From Phoronis australis (taxonomy: Eukaryota; Phoronida; Phoronidae), in the NCBI GenBank assembly GCA_002633005.1, contig NMRA01000471.1, positions 273,710 to 337,709 on the forward strand: DNA of 64,000 nucleotides, read 5' to 3'. The notes beneath the pieces were generated by a model that saw nothing but the letters and a program-made list of their open reading frames with translations, searched no databases and was not told where the DNA came from. Of this stretch, positions 34,901 to 46,346 are shown one piece after another (the first letter of the stretch is position 1; each line of letters begins with the position of its first letter). Made by a program: the position numbers and the translations under genes.

Positions 34901-37900
34901 TAAAACGACAGAATCCATTGTGGTTTTGCGATTTTTTTAAATCGCCGTAGGCTGCCAGTCATTTGCTGAAATTGAGGCTGGCGACTTTATCAGTTATATA
35001 TGTTTAGAATAATCATTTACTTGCTGCGTGAGGCTAAGCTTTGTAAGTAAAGGGTTGCGTCTGCTGAGGTTTTCAGTTTGAACTTGTTTTGTGGTCGATC
35101 TTCAAAAATCAATTTTCTGGCTGACTGTGTAACTTTAAGTAGTTCGTGGAAATGAACAATAATTAATACACATTAGATTGTTAATTATCAACTTATAATA
35201 CCGATATGTTTGATGTTCAGTGCTTGCTGAGTTCTCATGAAAAGTTATACATTCTCTATGTTAAGTGATTGGTTTTGTCTGTTTAAATAGCAGTATAGGG
35301 ATGAAACATAGAATTTATTGAACATTATCATAGTTATATGATTGTGTCTTACTGATTGTGAAGCTATAAAATATGCATTAGGGAATTGTGTCAACAGAGG
35401 AGTGGCTATCACTGACTCACTTAAACATGTGTGTATAAATATCCAGGTATTCCAATGACAGTTTTAACGCTATGTTTAAATTAAGAGAGGTATGCTGGCC
35501 GCAAAACAGGTGCCTGGTTATCAGTGAGCACTGTGACTTTGAAAGCTGGTCCTGTACATGAGGAGGCCGAGTCCAACTGTAATTACATTTAAGGGAATGG
35601 GTGTACACTTACTTTTCACAAATGCTTAGCCATGTTCCTCTGTTAATGTATAAGGCTATATGTATATCTATGTTTATGAAGGGCTTTATCGACAATACTG
35701 TAGGTTCAGCCAGATATCTGTAAAACTAGAATGTAACTAAGCCATAAAAATTTATATTTTCTGAAAGTAAAAATCATGTAGAATTTGATTTTTGAATTTA
35801 TATCAGTCTGTCTCATAACCTTACTTTTTAATAAATTTAGTGAAAATGAAAGACCATTCATAAGAAAACAACGGGATCAATAATATGAGCGAATTTCGTA
35901 TGATAAAAATGTTCACTTGAGATAAAGTCTTGGAAATACCTACAGTTTTCTTCATTATCATTTTGTTTTTCTTTCACGCAACTTTATTATTTTTTTCATA
36001 AAATCATACAATTTTTTTATAGCTGCTCATGCCAAAAATAGAATACATTAAATAAAAACAATTCCTAGCAGTGTTTTGGAGAACAGTGCACAAAGCGTAG
36101 TACTCCGAACTTTATAAAGTTTCTTGTGAATGTGACTGGCCATTTCTGTGATGTGATGTTCCGAAATTGGCTAAAATTGGAGTTTCTTCATGGGCCTTAA
36201 GTAAGCTTGAATTATCTTTAGTTGGTCATAGTGGTCAATGAGTATATATCACGTGTCTTGTTGGTTGCAGGCAATACAGCGCTTCATCTTGCAGTCATGC
36301 TGGGAAGAAGAGGTTCGTTACACAAACATTATACACTTATCGTGTTAAACGTATCTGTACCTCTAGAGATCTGTTTGAACTTCCACACTTTACAAAAGTG
36401 AAGGAAGTCTAACATATATGTTATTTTGCTTGAAATGTTTGCCATTCCTTTAAAGAAGGGCATCCTAAAGCTTTCATCTTCATTACAAAAAGGTTAAAGG
36501 AATTGCATGTGTTCATGTTAGATTGTATTTCTATGTTTTTCTTTCCATATGTATTTCACATTGCCGCTGCTTACTTTTGCATCTTTCAGAATGTGTACAG
36601 CTGCTGCTAGCCCACAATGCACCAGTCAGAATCAAAAACGGTCAGGGTTGGACACCACTGGCGGAGGCCACATCTTATGGAGACAGGCAAACCAGTGAGT
36701 GACCATCGACAATGTATGGGTTGAGTCTTGTTTGTAAAAAGACAAAAATAAATGTTTTTCACTACCTCTATGGCATAGGACTTTGGAAAGGGTGAAATGT
36801 GTTCCAGGATATTAATGTGAACCAGTAGTAGACATGTGGAGCTCACAGGTCGCGTGTAGTCTCCCCTCAGTGTTGTGGAGCTCATAAGCCATGTGTAGTC
36901 TCTCTCTAATAGTGTGGCGCTCATAAGCCATGTGTTATGTCTCCAGTGTTGTGGAGCTCTTAAGCGGTGTGTAGTCTCTCCCCAGTATTGTGGTTAAGTC
37001 CTCTGAAGTCCTTCACTGTTGCTTTCATTGCAGTAACTTCCCTACTTAGGAAGCTCAAACAACAGTCCAGGGAACAGTTAGAACACAGGCGACCTGCCTT
37101 AATTGATGCCTTAAAGAAACTGGGTGATTTCTACTTGGAACTCAAGTGGGACTTTCACAGTTGGGGTAGGTAACGCTTATTGGTGGATTTGATGTACGTT
37201 TGCATTTGTTTTGACGAGTATGGATAACAAAATAAATCTTGTGAATCTGAAAATACCATGGAAACATGTTAATTATTCCTCTGACTATGACAGGTGTTCT
37301 GATCGAAGATTCAGGGTTGGATGTATAGATGTCTTTTTGTTCTGTTCATTTTCGCAATTAATGTTGGGCAGCTGCTACCTCCTACACAGGAGCATGTGTC
37401 TTTCTGAGCTGATGAGAAGACTCTGAGACAGCTAGAATCCACAGATGCTGGTGTAGTGTTTAATACTATCTGCTTAACTTACAGCTTTAGTATGAATTTG
37501 CGTTTTTACTATGAACTTTACAAATCCACATTTTCTTGCAACTGTGACAGCCGTTTTGTTGATGCACATGTCTTAAAAAATTGAAAATCTTTGCGTTCAA
37601 TTCTATTTTTGTTCAATGGAATCTACGTCAGACAAGGAATTAATTAAGACTACATTAATTTGGTGGTAAAATACATTTTACGAAGTTTTTAACTAGTTAT
37701 CCAGTGAAAAATTGCGTGGTAAATTGCTGACATTGCTGCTATGAAAGATGGATATTTGTCTCCATACGCCTGAACCAAAGTTAAATGATGTTTCTAATTT
37801 TGAGTAATTGCCATTTCCAGGTATAGTGCATTATCTCATAACAAATGTCAATCATCTAGTCAGTTGTTGCTCTCATTTCAACGTTAAAAATTTTCAAAAA

Positions 37901-40900
37901 AAAAAATAAATGATGGGACTCACCTATGAGTAAGTAAAGCTGCACTGTCACTCTCGTTAATGCTTAAATTTGTAATCAGGAAATATGCTAATTAAGCTTA
38001 TAAAACTGCGTGGAATTTTTTGTTTTGATAGCTGCAGTTTTAACATTCATGCCTTCGTTTCTAGGCAGTTGTCAGCTGATTCTGCATGAGTAGTAGTCAT
38101 TTGTGATTTCTGAGACTGACGCTTGGCTAACACTTCCGACAAATGCCCAATAATTAGATGTCATGACCATTTTTTATGTCACAAACTCATTGGATTGTCA
38201 TCAAAAGCTTTACGTGACTGAGGCATCAGTTGGAATCGAGAGATTACCCACTCTCGATTTGAGACCCGTTTTTGGGGTACGGAAGTGGCATAGATTTGAT
38301 TTTTTTCAACTGCTAAACATGTGGAGTTTTGAAGTGTTCTATTTATGACTTCTATGAACTCCTGACCAGTTTGTGACAAATGTTTTCATTGAGTAACATT
38401 ACATCAATACTATTTTACTGTTATAGTACCTCTAGTCTCAAGGATGCTACCATCAGACATTTGCAAAATCCACAAGAAGGGAGCTTGTATCAGGTGAGGT
38501 TTAACAACTCTTGCCCTACTTTTGTAGTGTAAGGCCTGGCCACTTCTATAGTGTAAGGCCTGGCCACTTATATAGTGTAAGACCTGGCCACTTGTATAGT
38601 GTAAGGCCTGGCCTCTTCTATAGTGTAAGGCCTGGCCACTTCTATAGTGTAAGGCCTAGCCACTTCTATAGTGTAAAGCCTGGCCACTTCTACAGTGTAA
38701 GGCCTGGCCACTTCTATAGTGTAAGACCTGACCACCTCTTTAGTGTAAGACCTGACCACTTCAGGCCTGGCTGCTGTTAAAGTATAGTTTAGAATGTTTG
38801 CCTACTTTTGACTGAGTGCCGTGCTGTGTTTCAGAATGGATACTACGCTTGTGGATTTTAATGACATGAAGTGGGAACGGGGAGATATTAGTTTTATATT
38901 CAACGGAGACAGTCGGCCCTCACAGTCGTTAACTGTTCTGGACAATCAACTCAAAGTCTTTCAAAGAGTCAGATACGAGGCAAGTGAATTTCCTCAAGAA
39001 TTGAAACATTAGTCAGTCAAGATTTACTTGAGTTTATAGAACAATTACTGTGCAAAAGTCAATACTGGAACACGCAGGTAGGGAGAAGTTTCAACGTACT
39101 TGAATGCTGATATCACAAACTGGAAGGTCACAGGCATTAATGTGTGACTCAACATACACACTAGGGGGCAGTACTGTGCTGTAGTTTCTGGTTCTTGTTT
39201 CAGTCTGTAAAGTATTGAAGTTTAAGGCTGTGTTTCACTCTATTTAGCAAAAATGGAATTAGAGATTTTTACTCTGATTAAACCTGTCTCCTAATATTCC
39301 TTACAATTATAGTATTCCATTCCCATTACCAGCAGGAATATCAAAACCATCTGCGACTCAAGGAAAAAGTCACATGTTCACATTGTGGTAAGGAATATTA
39401 TGAGACTGATGAGAGTGGAAGGCCTGGCTTGATTTTTCTTTTGCCACAAGCTTAACAGTGTGAAGTGCCTCTTTGTATTGGATATTTGACACCAAGCCAA
39501 GAATGAGAGCCCGAAGCAGATTTCGCCTTCGTTTTAATTTTCCAAATTCATCTAATTCTTTAAACTGTTGTGATTGCACAACAGTTTAATCATTGTTATT
39601 ACGCAGTTGCCATGGTTACTGTGTATACAGTTTGTCACCTTTGACCCTGTATTTACAGGATACGGAGGCGGAGATAGAAGACGAGGTGGACATACTTATG
39701 AGTAGTGACATTATGGCGGCGCAAATGTCAACAAAAAATATCACATTTTCACGAGCTCAGAAGGGTTGGATATTCAGGGAGGATAAGTCGGTGAGTTTTG
39801 TATTCACTGATTTTGGAAATCTTTGACTATCACACTGCAGGTAAGTGTTATTGAAGTCTTTTACGCTTGAGGTCTACCATCACTTTCTTGTAACTATAGA
39901 TCCAACTTATCACCTGTAGAATTCCTCTCCTTAAAAATTCCCCTCAAGGTTAAAATCAATTATCCAAGACGTTACGTTAGTGAGGTGTGACAACTGATTA
40001 GTGAAACTGATGGTGACCTGGTGAGGAGGCACCTTCCACCTCGGGTGAGTGAGGACCCTGTGGTCAAATTAGAGTGGAAAGCATACCATCAGCATGGGGG
40101 CATTTGTCAGCTAAGGGTAACTTACTTATGATTACTAGGTGGCTCTAGCGTACAATTGCCAGGCAATATGTTATAGAAATAGACATTTCGTGAATAGTTT
40201 GTCAAAGAGACAATTAACTGAGTGAATTCTAAGTCTCTCATTACAATTGAATGGCATTTCAGTGAACCCAGCTTAATAGTCTTTGCTTGGTTGATAGCCT
40301 CCATTCTATAAATCTCAAGCCCACTGCACTGTAAACAATCCAACCTGGTTGGAATGATGAACTTTGAACCCTTGCATTTGTTAGGACATGGTCGGTGACT
40401 TCCAGGCAGACTATTTCGGTGTTCACGGGATGATGTTGGACTCTAAAAAGAGACGGGAACATCTGTCAGAAGAAGACTTGAGAAAGAACAAAGAGATGTT
40501 GCAGAATCTATCCAAAGGCAATATACAAAACATGGACCAGCTGGAGGTAGGCTTATGTCTGTTGACCTTGAGACCTGCGTGTCATAAGGAGTTGGATGGA
40601 ATGTCTGGGGTTAACACTTCTTGTAAATTCATAGGGAATTAGAAGGGATGTCTGGAGTGAACACTTCTTGTAAAGTCATAGGGGGTTGGAAGGAATGTTT
40701 GTAATGAACACTTCTTGTAAAGTTACAGGTTTTTGAAGAGAATGATTGGGGTGGACACTCATGTGTCTCCAACTACTGAAAATTCATATTGGTGTTTGGC
40801 TTTTGGATCCTTGTGTCTAGTGTACACATGATTACATATCACTTCAGCACTTACAAGTCAAAAGGACACGAACAGAAAATGTTTCGTATTCCTTGTCATG

Positions 40901-43440
40901 ATGACTATGCAAAAGTAAGATTCATTGTCACTTTAGCATTACATCGTGACCGGGAGTGAAAAGGTATTTACCAAAAAGTTTAAACCAAAATGTTGACACT
41001 ATACTGTTACTGGCATTTTACTTAAATAACGGCTCATTGTTATTCAATGTTATTCATTGTTATTTATTTTTATTCATTGTTATTCATTGTTATTCATTTT
41101 AGTGATATGGGATTTAGCTGTTGTGAAAAGGAAATGGTGCTTTGTTTGATTACAATCAGTGTGTGTTGTTTCTATCCTCTATATGTTACCAGTCACTGTC
41201 ATTTATCCATAGAACACCAGCAGGCGACCCTCCCTGGACTCTCCTGAACCGACAGGTGTGACATGGGAGGAGTACATCTCAGCGACGCCCGCGCTTCCCC
41301 CCTTCTTAGGCAGGAAACCTGTTGCCAAGCAATCTATCAAACACTTCAGAGCTACGTTAGCTGTGGTTAGTACATGTGCATCTGTTACTAATGGGTCTGT
41401 CATCATTTTCACCATCAAGGTCACAACCACCACTGTCATCGTCATTGTCAACATCATCACCGTTACCACCGTCATCATCATTGTTGTCATTGTCATCATC
41501 ATCATCATCACTATCGTCATTATTGTCGTCAATGTCAACAACATCAATGTTCTTCACCATCACCACCATCATTGCTGTCACCATCATCATTACCATCGTC
41601 ATTGTCGCTGTTGCTGTCAATATCATCACATTTGTGATACACATCATGTAGTCTTACATCCAAACTTCAGTTGACTGTCTACACTGGCTATGCATGGAAT
41701 CCTTGTCCAGACAAAGAGGTCAGTCTTATTCAATACAAGTTCACATTCACTCATGTTAAATCAAGCTGAGTTGAATAACAGGTGGCCGAGAGATCCACTA
41801 ATGTGATATGAGGTGGTATGAACTCTGTCTTCACATTGCTAGTTGTACACTTATTACTGGGCAACACTAACTCCACCTAGTGGCTCAGACTGAACCACTC
41901 ATTCAGTTTCCTTTGCTTATTTTCAGCTATATTGTTGCAAAATATCATTTTCTTTGAAATAAATCTAAAGTAGTTAATTTGTAGCTCATGTACTAAAAAA
42001 TGGGGTGAAATATATCATTTGATACATAGTAATTACAGGAACACAATGGCCATGTTGACTTTCCATCTCTTACAAAGAACTGATTTGGTGGCCACAAATT
42101 TGACACCACGGCTGTGCTCCGTAAATGCAGCAAAGCAAGGTCACACAATTCTTCGCAAGATGTGGCCATGTTTTACGAGTGAATCATGTGATCACATTAC
42201 CTTTCACTTGTGTCTTGTGTCTGCGGCATGCTGCACAGGCTGTTAACAACGCACTGTACCCAATGGGGGCAGTACTGGTCTTGTTATGGACTTACTGTCC
42301 AACATATTTGCATCTATTTGAGGCATGAGGCACTTTACTTCATGTTGCTAATCCACTGCTGTTGATTTCAGAGTCAAACATTTCCTATGCAAGTTCAGGC
42401 TCTGATGGATGTGCTTGAAGTGATAGCTCCGTTCAAACAGTTTAACAAACTAAGAGAATTCATGTCCAACAAACTACCTCCAGGGTTCCCCGTCAAGTGT
42501 GGTAAGTTGCACTTTATGTAATCACATTATATAATTTGTGTTATATATAACCTTATGTCCTATTGGAAAGCCCATGTTCAGATATTTCCTACTGAATGCC
42601 CTTTATTCTTGTACACTGGACGTCAATGGAGACAAATATACTAGTGTATTCTGTTTTAGTTGATTTTTTAAGTCTGAACTCGAAATTTCAAGCTTTTACT
42701 TGAGTTGGTATCTCAAATCTAGAGGCCATCAATTGCAACTGGAACTAAACACTCACCTCAAGTTGGCACAAAAGTAGTTGTTCCATTTCAAGTTCGGAGA
42801 TTAAACTCTGACTAGGCCCTAGTTCTTTATTGGCCAATCAAGGATGAGGTTAACTGGTGTATTTAATCAGCTGAACTCCATTAAAAGCATTATTTTACAA
42901 ACTTAGTTGGTTGAGTCACAATACAAATGATAAACGTGGTTTGTGATGGCCAGGCCCAGTGCTTACAATGTCACTCGAACGTTCGGGGTACAGCATTGTG
43001 TTTCTATTTTCTATTTATGAAGGTCGTCCAATAAGAAATAATGTGCAACCGAAACCAATGAGAAGGAAGCAAATAAATATTTGTCTGAGAAAAATGCATG
43101 AGAAATAAGAGACTATTTGAAATATTGAAATTTACAAACAAATTTGTAGCTTAGTATGGTAAAAAACCTGACCAAATGTCCTTGTTTTCAGTGGTTCATC
43201 AGGCTGTAATGCTAACAAGCAGGTTATGAGACAAGGGACAAATACTTCCTCGCCACCTCTTACTATTAATGCCAATGGCTCTGATTCTTGTTTCTCTATT
43301 TTTCAGAAATTCCTGTTTTTCCAACAGTGACAGCACGAATAACGTTCCAGGACTATCAGTCGAGGGACGACGTTGAGGACACTTTGTTTTTAATTCCCAG
43401 AAATTTTCATGAAGACCCGAGTCGCTTCCCGGATTTATGA
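28968..43440 (+). CDS. ANKRD13C: Ankyrin repeat domain-containing protein 13C (11 exons, complete)
   Basis: Exons are 28968-29073, 36271-36312, 36590-36694, 37034-37165, 38427-38493, 38835-38979, 39659-39790, 40385-40546, 41213-41365, 42372-42501 and 43307-43440 (stop TGA). All phases join, giving 435 residues. Ankyrin repeats occupy residues 1 to about 95 (HGNTALHLAVMLG, GQGWTPLAEATSYGD). The GPCR-chaperone-type domain follows (KLGDFYLELKWDF, GDISFIFNGD, VDILMSSDI, KKRREHLSEEDL, TWEEYISA, LPPGFPVK) and ends in DPSRFPDL, as in vertebrate ANKRD13C. No ubiquitin-interacting motifs are present, unlike ANKRD13A/B/D. Human ANKRD13C is an ER-associated factor that retains and helps mature certain GPCRs. 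This protein lacks the roughly 100-residue N-terminal extension of the human form and starts with MAEEDFPLHRSVF. The donor after 38979 is GC rather than GT; the donor after 36312 (GTTCGT) is weak but required by homology. Confidence 0.97.
29793..29959. mobile_element. Foldback element with cagtggcggattta ends, gapped
   Basis: Left end cagtggcggatttag, then a G-run broken by 10 Ns (29819-29828). The right end gctggatctgcccctg is a decayed complement. The same family occurs at 31647-31762. It is a miniature inverted-repeat element by structure. Confidence 0.55.
29819..29828. other. Assembly gap (10 N)
   Basis: Ten Ns inside a poly-G run, most likely an unresolved homopolymer. Confidence 0.97.
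30018..30275. mobile_element. MITE copy with long inverted ends (family of 54702-55047)
   Basis: The left arm (gcccaaactgatgc ... gccaaactgaggctacc ... attactgccaatggttcata) is mirrored by the right arm (agtggcagtaac ... gtagcttcagtttggcgcag, gcatcagtttggg). The same words in the same order form the element in ELP3 intron 1. No coding capacity. Confidence 0.65.
31647..31762. mobile_element. Foldback element, short copy
   Basis: Starts caggggcggaaccagg and ends ctctaaatccgctactg, an imperfect inverted pair around a G-run and a ggcccctttggcccct word. Same family as 29793-29959. Confidence 0.55.
31750..31928. repeat. 89-bp direct duplication separated by one N
   Basis: 31750-31838 and 31840-31928 are the same 89 bases with only a few substitutions (for example gaagatgctattgcat versus gaaggtgcaattgcgt), joined by a single N at 31839. 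The lone N and SNP-like differences suggest two haplotype contigs abutted by the assembler rather than a true tandem repeat. Confidence 0.8.
32277..32403. repeat. Two-copy direct repeat of about 66 bp
   Basis: The phrase agtacatacaatgaggtgat, then gagacaagctaacttgtagagcat, occurs twice, preceded each time by gagttcatattt/gagtccatgttg. Confidence 0.85.
32528..32767. repeat. 60-bp tandem repeat, 4 near-identical copies
   Basis: Units start at 32528, 32588, 32648 and 32708. Copies 1-2 and copies 3-4 differ at one diagnostic base (gtaggata versus gtagtata). Each unit begins with the near-palindrome tgcctgtgttggca. Since 60 is a multiple of three, an open frame of 20-residue repeats appears on the minus strand; I regard it as an artefact. 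Confidence 0.95.
33560..33705 (+). mobile_element. Possible retroposon 3' tail with AAAT-rich microsatellite
   Basis: A stretch ending ctgagggggctatcctcatt gtaaatatt and then an (ATAA)n-type tail (33665-33701) has the layout of a LINE or SINE 3' end. No reverse transcriptase sequence is present upstream. Confidence 0.35.
34582..34642. repeat. 20-bp repeat, 3 copies
   Basis: Unit gaacatagcgagaaattat, three copies with one substitution, ANKRD13C intron 1. Confidence 0.85.
36832..36990. repeat. Imperfect tandem repeat of about 48 bp in ANKRD13C intron 3
   Basis: Phrases gtggagctcataagccatgt and gtagtctctccccagtgttg recur three to four times between exons 3 and 4. Confidence 0.75.
37166..38426 (+). 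other. ANKRD13C intron 4, no further feature
   Basis: About 1.26 kb of AT-rich intron; short open frames are unremarkable and no repeat was noticed. Confidence 0.5.
38519..38762. repeat. 24-bp minisatellite, about 10 copies, at a splice donor
   Basis: Unit ttctatagtgtaaggcctgg plus ccac. The array starts only about 25 bases after the exon 5 donor (38494) and ends about 70 bases before exon 6, so it makes up most of this 341-base intron. Units have point differences. Frames across it stay open because 24 is a multiple of three. Confidence 0.93.
38980..39658 (+). other. GC-AG intron in ANKRD13C
   Basis: Exon 6 must end after codon GAG at 38979 to keep frame with exon 7 (starting GAT at 39659 after TTTACAG). 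The donor there is GCAAGT, the standard non-canonical GC donor with otherwise perfect consensus. Reading through instead adds a dozen unrelated residues and a stop. Confidence 0.85.
40585..40745. repeat. Imperfect tandem repeat of about 60 bp, 3 copies
   Basis: Phrase gaacacttcttgtaaagtca, then tagggggttggaaggaatgt, three times just after ANKRD13C exon 8. Confidence 0.8.
41402..41645. repeat. Trinucleotide-rich (ATC/GTC)n region
   Basis: Nearly 240 bases of degenerate CATCAT/GTCATC triplets right after ANKRD13C exon 9. The long open frames here on both strands (rich in Ile/Val/His, or Met/Asp on the other strand) are low-complexity artefacts. Confidence 0.85.
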
Positions 43441-45886
43441 TATTTCGTGGAAATTAATTTCATCCATTCAGTTACCAGCGTACGTTCTGTAGACCGAGAG
43501 ATGGAATATAGAAGGGAACACAAGAGTGTAGATGCTGTCGTGCAAACTGAATGTGTTGCCGTGGAAGCTGAGTGCGTTACCATGGAATCGAGATCTGTTG
43601 CCAGTATTATTGCCATAGATATTCCGTTGTCAAATCTGGGTTTATCAAGTACAGATATGACACTGTATTTTGAGTAGTCAATGTGTTTGTGCTTCCCATC
43701 TGCCTGGACTCTTATATTGAACATTTCTTGGAAACATGGTTGAACTGGAAAGGAACCACACTTGCAAGGAAGGCTCAAAGTAAATGTCACATTTAACAAT
43801 AAAGTGGACATTGAAAACATGATTGCTTCAAACCAAGGTTCACGTGGTGTTGGTAATGGGTTCACCAACATCACCTGGTGTTGGTAATGGGTTCACCAAC
43901 ATCACCTGGTGTTGGTAATGGGTTCACCAACATCACGTGGTGTTGGTAATGGGTTCAACAACATCACGTGGTGTTGATAATGGGTTCACCAACATCATGT
44001 GGTGTTGGTAATGGGTTCACCAACATCACGTGGTGTTGATAATGGGTTCACCAACACACCTTGTCAAACATTAAGCTCCTGATTTATTTGGCTCATTCTG
44101 TTACTCATCATTAAGTTTCCTCAAATTGGAACAAAATAATTATTCTCCAATTTTTAAAAAGCTTACTGTAGTGTTAAAAAGCCTCAAAATTTCATCATGT
44201 TTTGGTTGATGACAATTCTGTGCAAAATGTAGTGTGCAGATATTAAAGCAGATTTTTCTGTTACATATCTAACATTTTAGTGAATGTCACTGGTTTGCCA
44301 TATTCTTTGTTCTTAATTGAAGACAGTTCACTGTACCTTGGATTAGGGTTTATAATTATTAATCTCTTGTTCGCTATCTTAAGTGCATGTATTTTTTGCT
44401 TTTCATTTATCAGATTCTTGAAACTTGTAATCCTAGTAAGATTTTTAATTCTCAAATTTTTGTAATTGACCATTCTGCTGGTCTTACATCAAATGAAACC
44501 GTATCAAAATTGCAATGCAGTATTCACAGCTCTTTTGATTTTAAGTTGCGATGGAGTCTATTGAAAACTAGAAGTACTGAAATTTTATGTTATTCTATGG
44601 TGAATACTTGTTTATGCCTGTTGTGGACTCTACCACTGCTGAGCTGGTTTATGTCGTCAGTTTTGACGCTAAGCAACATGTGTTGTCTACTGAGACCGAC
44701 CCTATTTTGTTATTCCCCCTAGGGGAAATGGATAGCTGTTAGTGAAAGATTTGAAAGTGTTCTGTGATTTGTGTGTAACATTGCCATGAAGGTAAACCTT
44801 TAGGGTTTAGTTAGTTTTTAGGGAATGATGAGAGCTAAATTAAAAATGAATGATGTACTGTTGGCTAAGTTCTCCTTCTATGTTCTTTTTGCCTGATCAA
44901 AAGCGGTGCCATCTGGTGTCTGAATACTCCAGACGCCGTGAATACATAGCATAAAAACTGTCACGTATGTCCAATAGAGGGCGTACGAAGAGAATGTCTT
45001 AGGACCACACATTTGGTGAACATGCAGTTGTTTTAAATTTGTGATTCTTAAAAGGATTATATCTGATATTATTGATATTATCATTAACCCAAACTTCATC
45101 AGAGTTGACTACCATCTACTAACTTGTATTATGAATCAACCTGCATAGTACTTAGGTATTTTTTCTTGCAGTGTCACTTCAGAAAAATCTCTAGTTCCCG
45201 AAAGTTTCAAGGGAGCAGCAGCAAAAATTTCAAGTATAGTTGACACACCAAATTGAAGATGATAAGGGTGGTCTTTTTCTCATTGTATAAAACAATAAAA
45301 AATACTAAGCTGTCTAGCTAAGCTATTCATTTCTGACCCTGTACTAAACTGTGTGTAATAGAATACCAAATCTTGTTTTAGCCTATCGGCATGTACTAAT
45401 GACTTGATCACTAAATCTTGGAAATAAAGTAATGCTCTGAAACATTAGTCTAAAGAATTAAAAGCTTGTTTGAGAACTCTGTAACAAGTCTCCTAAATTG
45501 GCAGGTGTGAGTAAAGGCTTAGTTAAATTAAATGACAGATGAGGGAGAACTTCTCTCTGTGAACTACCGGATCATCTTAGTGATACATTGAGGTCGAGTT
45601 TAGCACAATAATAGTTCTTTTTTAAGCAAACTGCCAATTGTACACACAGGCGACTGGATCATTTTTGTATAGAGTTTCTAAAAACAGGTTTAGTATCCTT
45701 TTTACTAATGAACATAGAAACAGTGTGATTAAACATGAATGACACCATATTGTCAAAGCAATGGTGTATTCATGTATAGCAATAATTATTTACATTTTAA
45801 GATCTTAGTTACATACCAGTAGTGTTAGCAATGCGCTGTATTAGACAACCAAAGTGTATTTTGTGATTTGAAGAAAGGCCAATAAA
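43441..45886 (+). other. ANKRD13C 3' UTR candidates and poly(A) signals
   Basis: Two AATAAA signals follow the ANKRD13C stop: 43798-43803 and 45881-45886. The second is followed by a GT/T-rich stretch (cttgttatttcttgatttct), the usual downstream element. This suggests a short UTR of about 370 bases and a long alternative of about 2.45 kb that would include the 31-bp hairpin array. No other gene was recognised between them. Confidence 0.55.
43841..44057. repeat. 31-bp tandem array of near-palindromes, 7 copies
   Basis: Unit tggtgttggtaatgggttca plus ccaacatcacc. Between the ggtaatgggtt spacers each unit contains ccaacatcacgtggtgttgg, which folds on itself with one mismatch, so the array can form a row of cruciforms or hairpins. 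It starts 38 bases after the first ANKRD13C poly(A) signal. Confidence 0.92.
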
Positions 45887-45956
45887 GCAGTCACAACTGA
45901 CCTCGCTTGTTATTTCTTGATTTCTTTGTGCCAACACCTAACATGATTTGAGAGGA

Positions 45957-46090
45957 GATATCACCATGCTACTGTAAATTACTGTAGGATATCACCACAA
46001 TACTGTAAATTCCTTTAGGATATCACCATGATACTGTAAATTCCTCTACGATATCACAATGATACTGCAAAATCCTCTATGATATCACTC
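45957..46090. repeat. 31-bp tandem repeat, about 4.5 copies
   Basis: Unit gatatcaccatgatactgta plus aattcctctag, starting at 45957, 45988, 46019, 46050 and 46081. Confidence 0.9.
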
Positions 46091-46346
46091 AGTGACAATT
46101 CACTACTGTTGGTCTCAACTGGCTTTCAGTACCTTCATTTGCAAAGTGCTTGTCCTATTTAGACCCTCGCAGGTGATTATTAAACATTCCTTTATTATAA
46201 TGATATGGATTCACAAGTAAACACAGAATGGATGACAGTTTAAAAACGAGAGCGCTCGGAGGAGCGACACTTGGGCGGAATTAATCGAAAGACGACAACG
46301 GGGAGGACGACGACAATCATGACGATCAAGGCGGCAATAATGAATA

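Larger units (their letters stand above)
29074..36270 (+). other. ANKRD13C intron 1 (7.2 kb), repeat-rich
   Basis: By far the longest intron of the gene. It contains several foldback elements (29793-29959, 30018-30275, 31647-31762), an 89-bp duplication around an N, two tandem arrays near 32.3-32.8 kb, a LINE/SINE-like tail near 33.6 kb and a short 20-bp repeat (34582-34642). The remaining stretches hold no recognised gene. Confidence 0.6.

Noticed and set aside
41258..41674. 138-codon plus-strand frame
   Set aside because: Its first 36 codons are ANKRD13C exon 9, but the rest is trinucleotide-repeat intron after a good GTTAGT donor. The true continuation is exon 10 at 42372.
43407..43874. 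155-codon minus-strand frame
   Set aside because: It is antisense to the last ANKRD13C exon and UTR, has no family resemblance, and overlaps a well-supported plus-strand stop.
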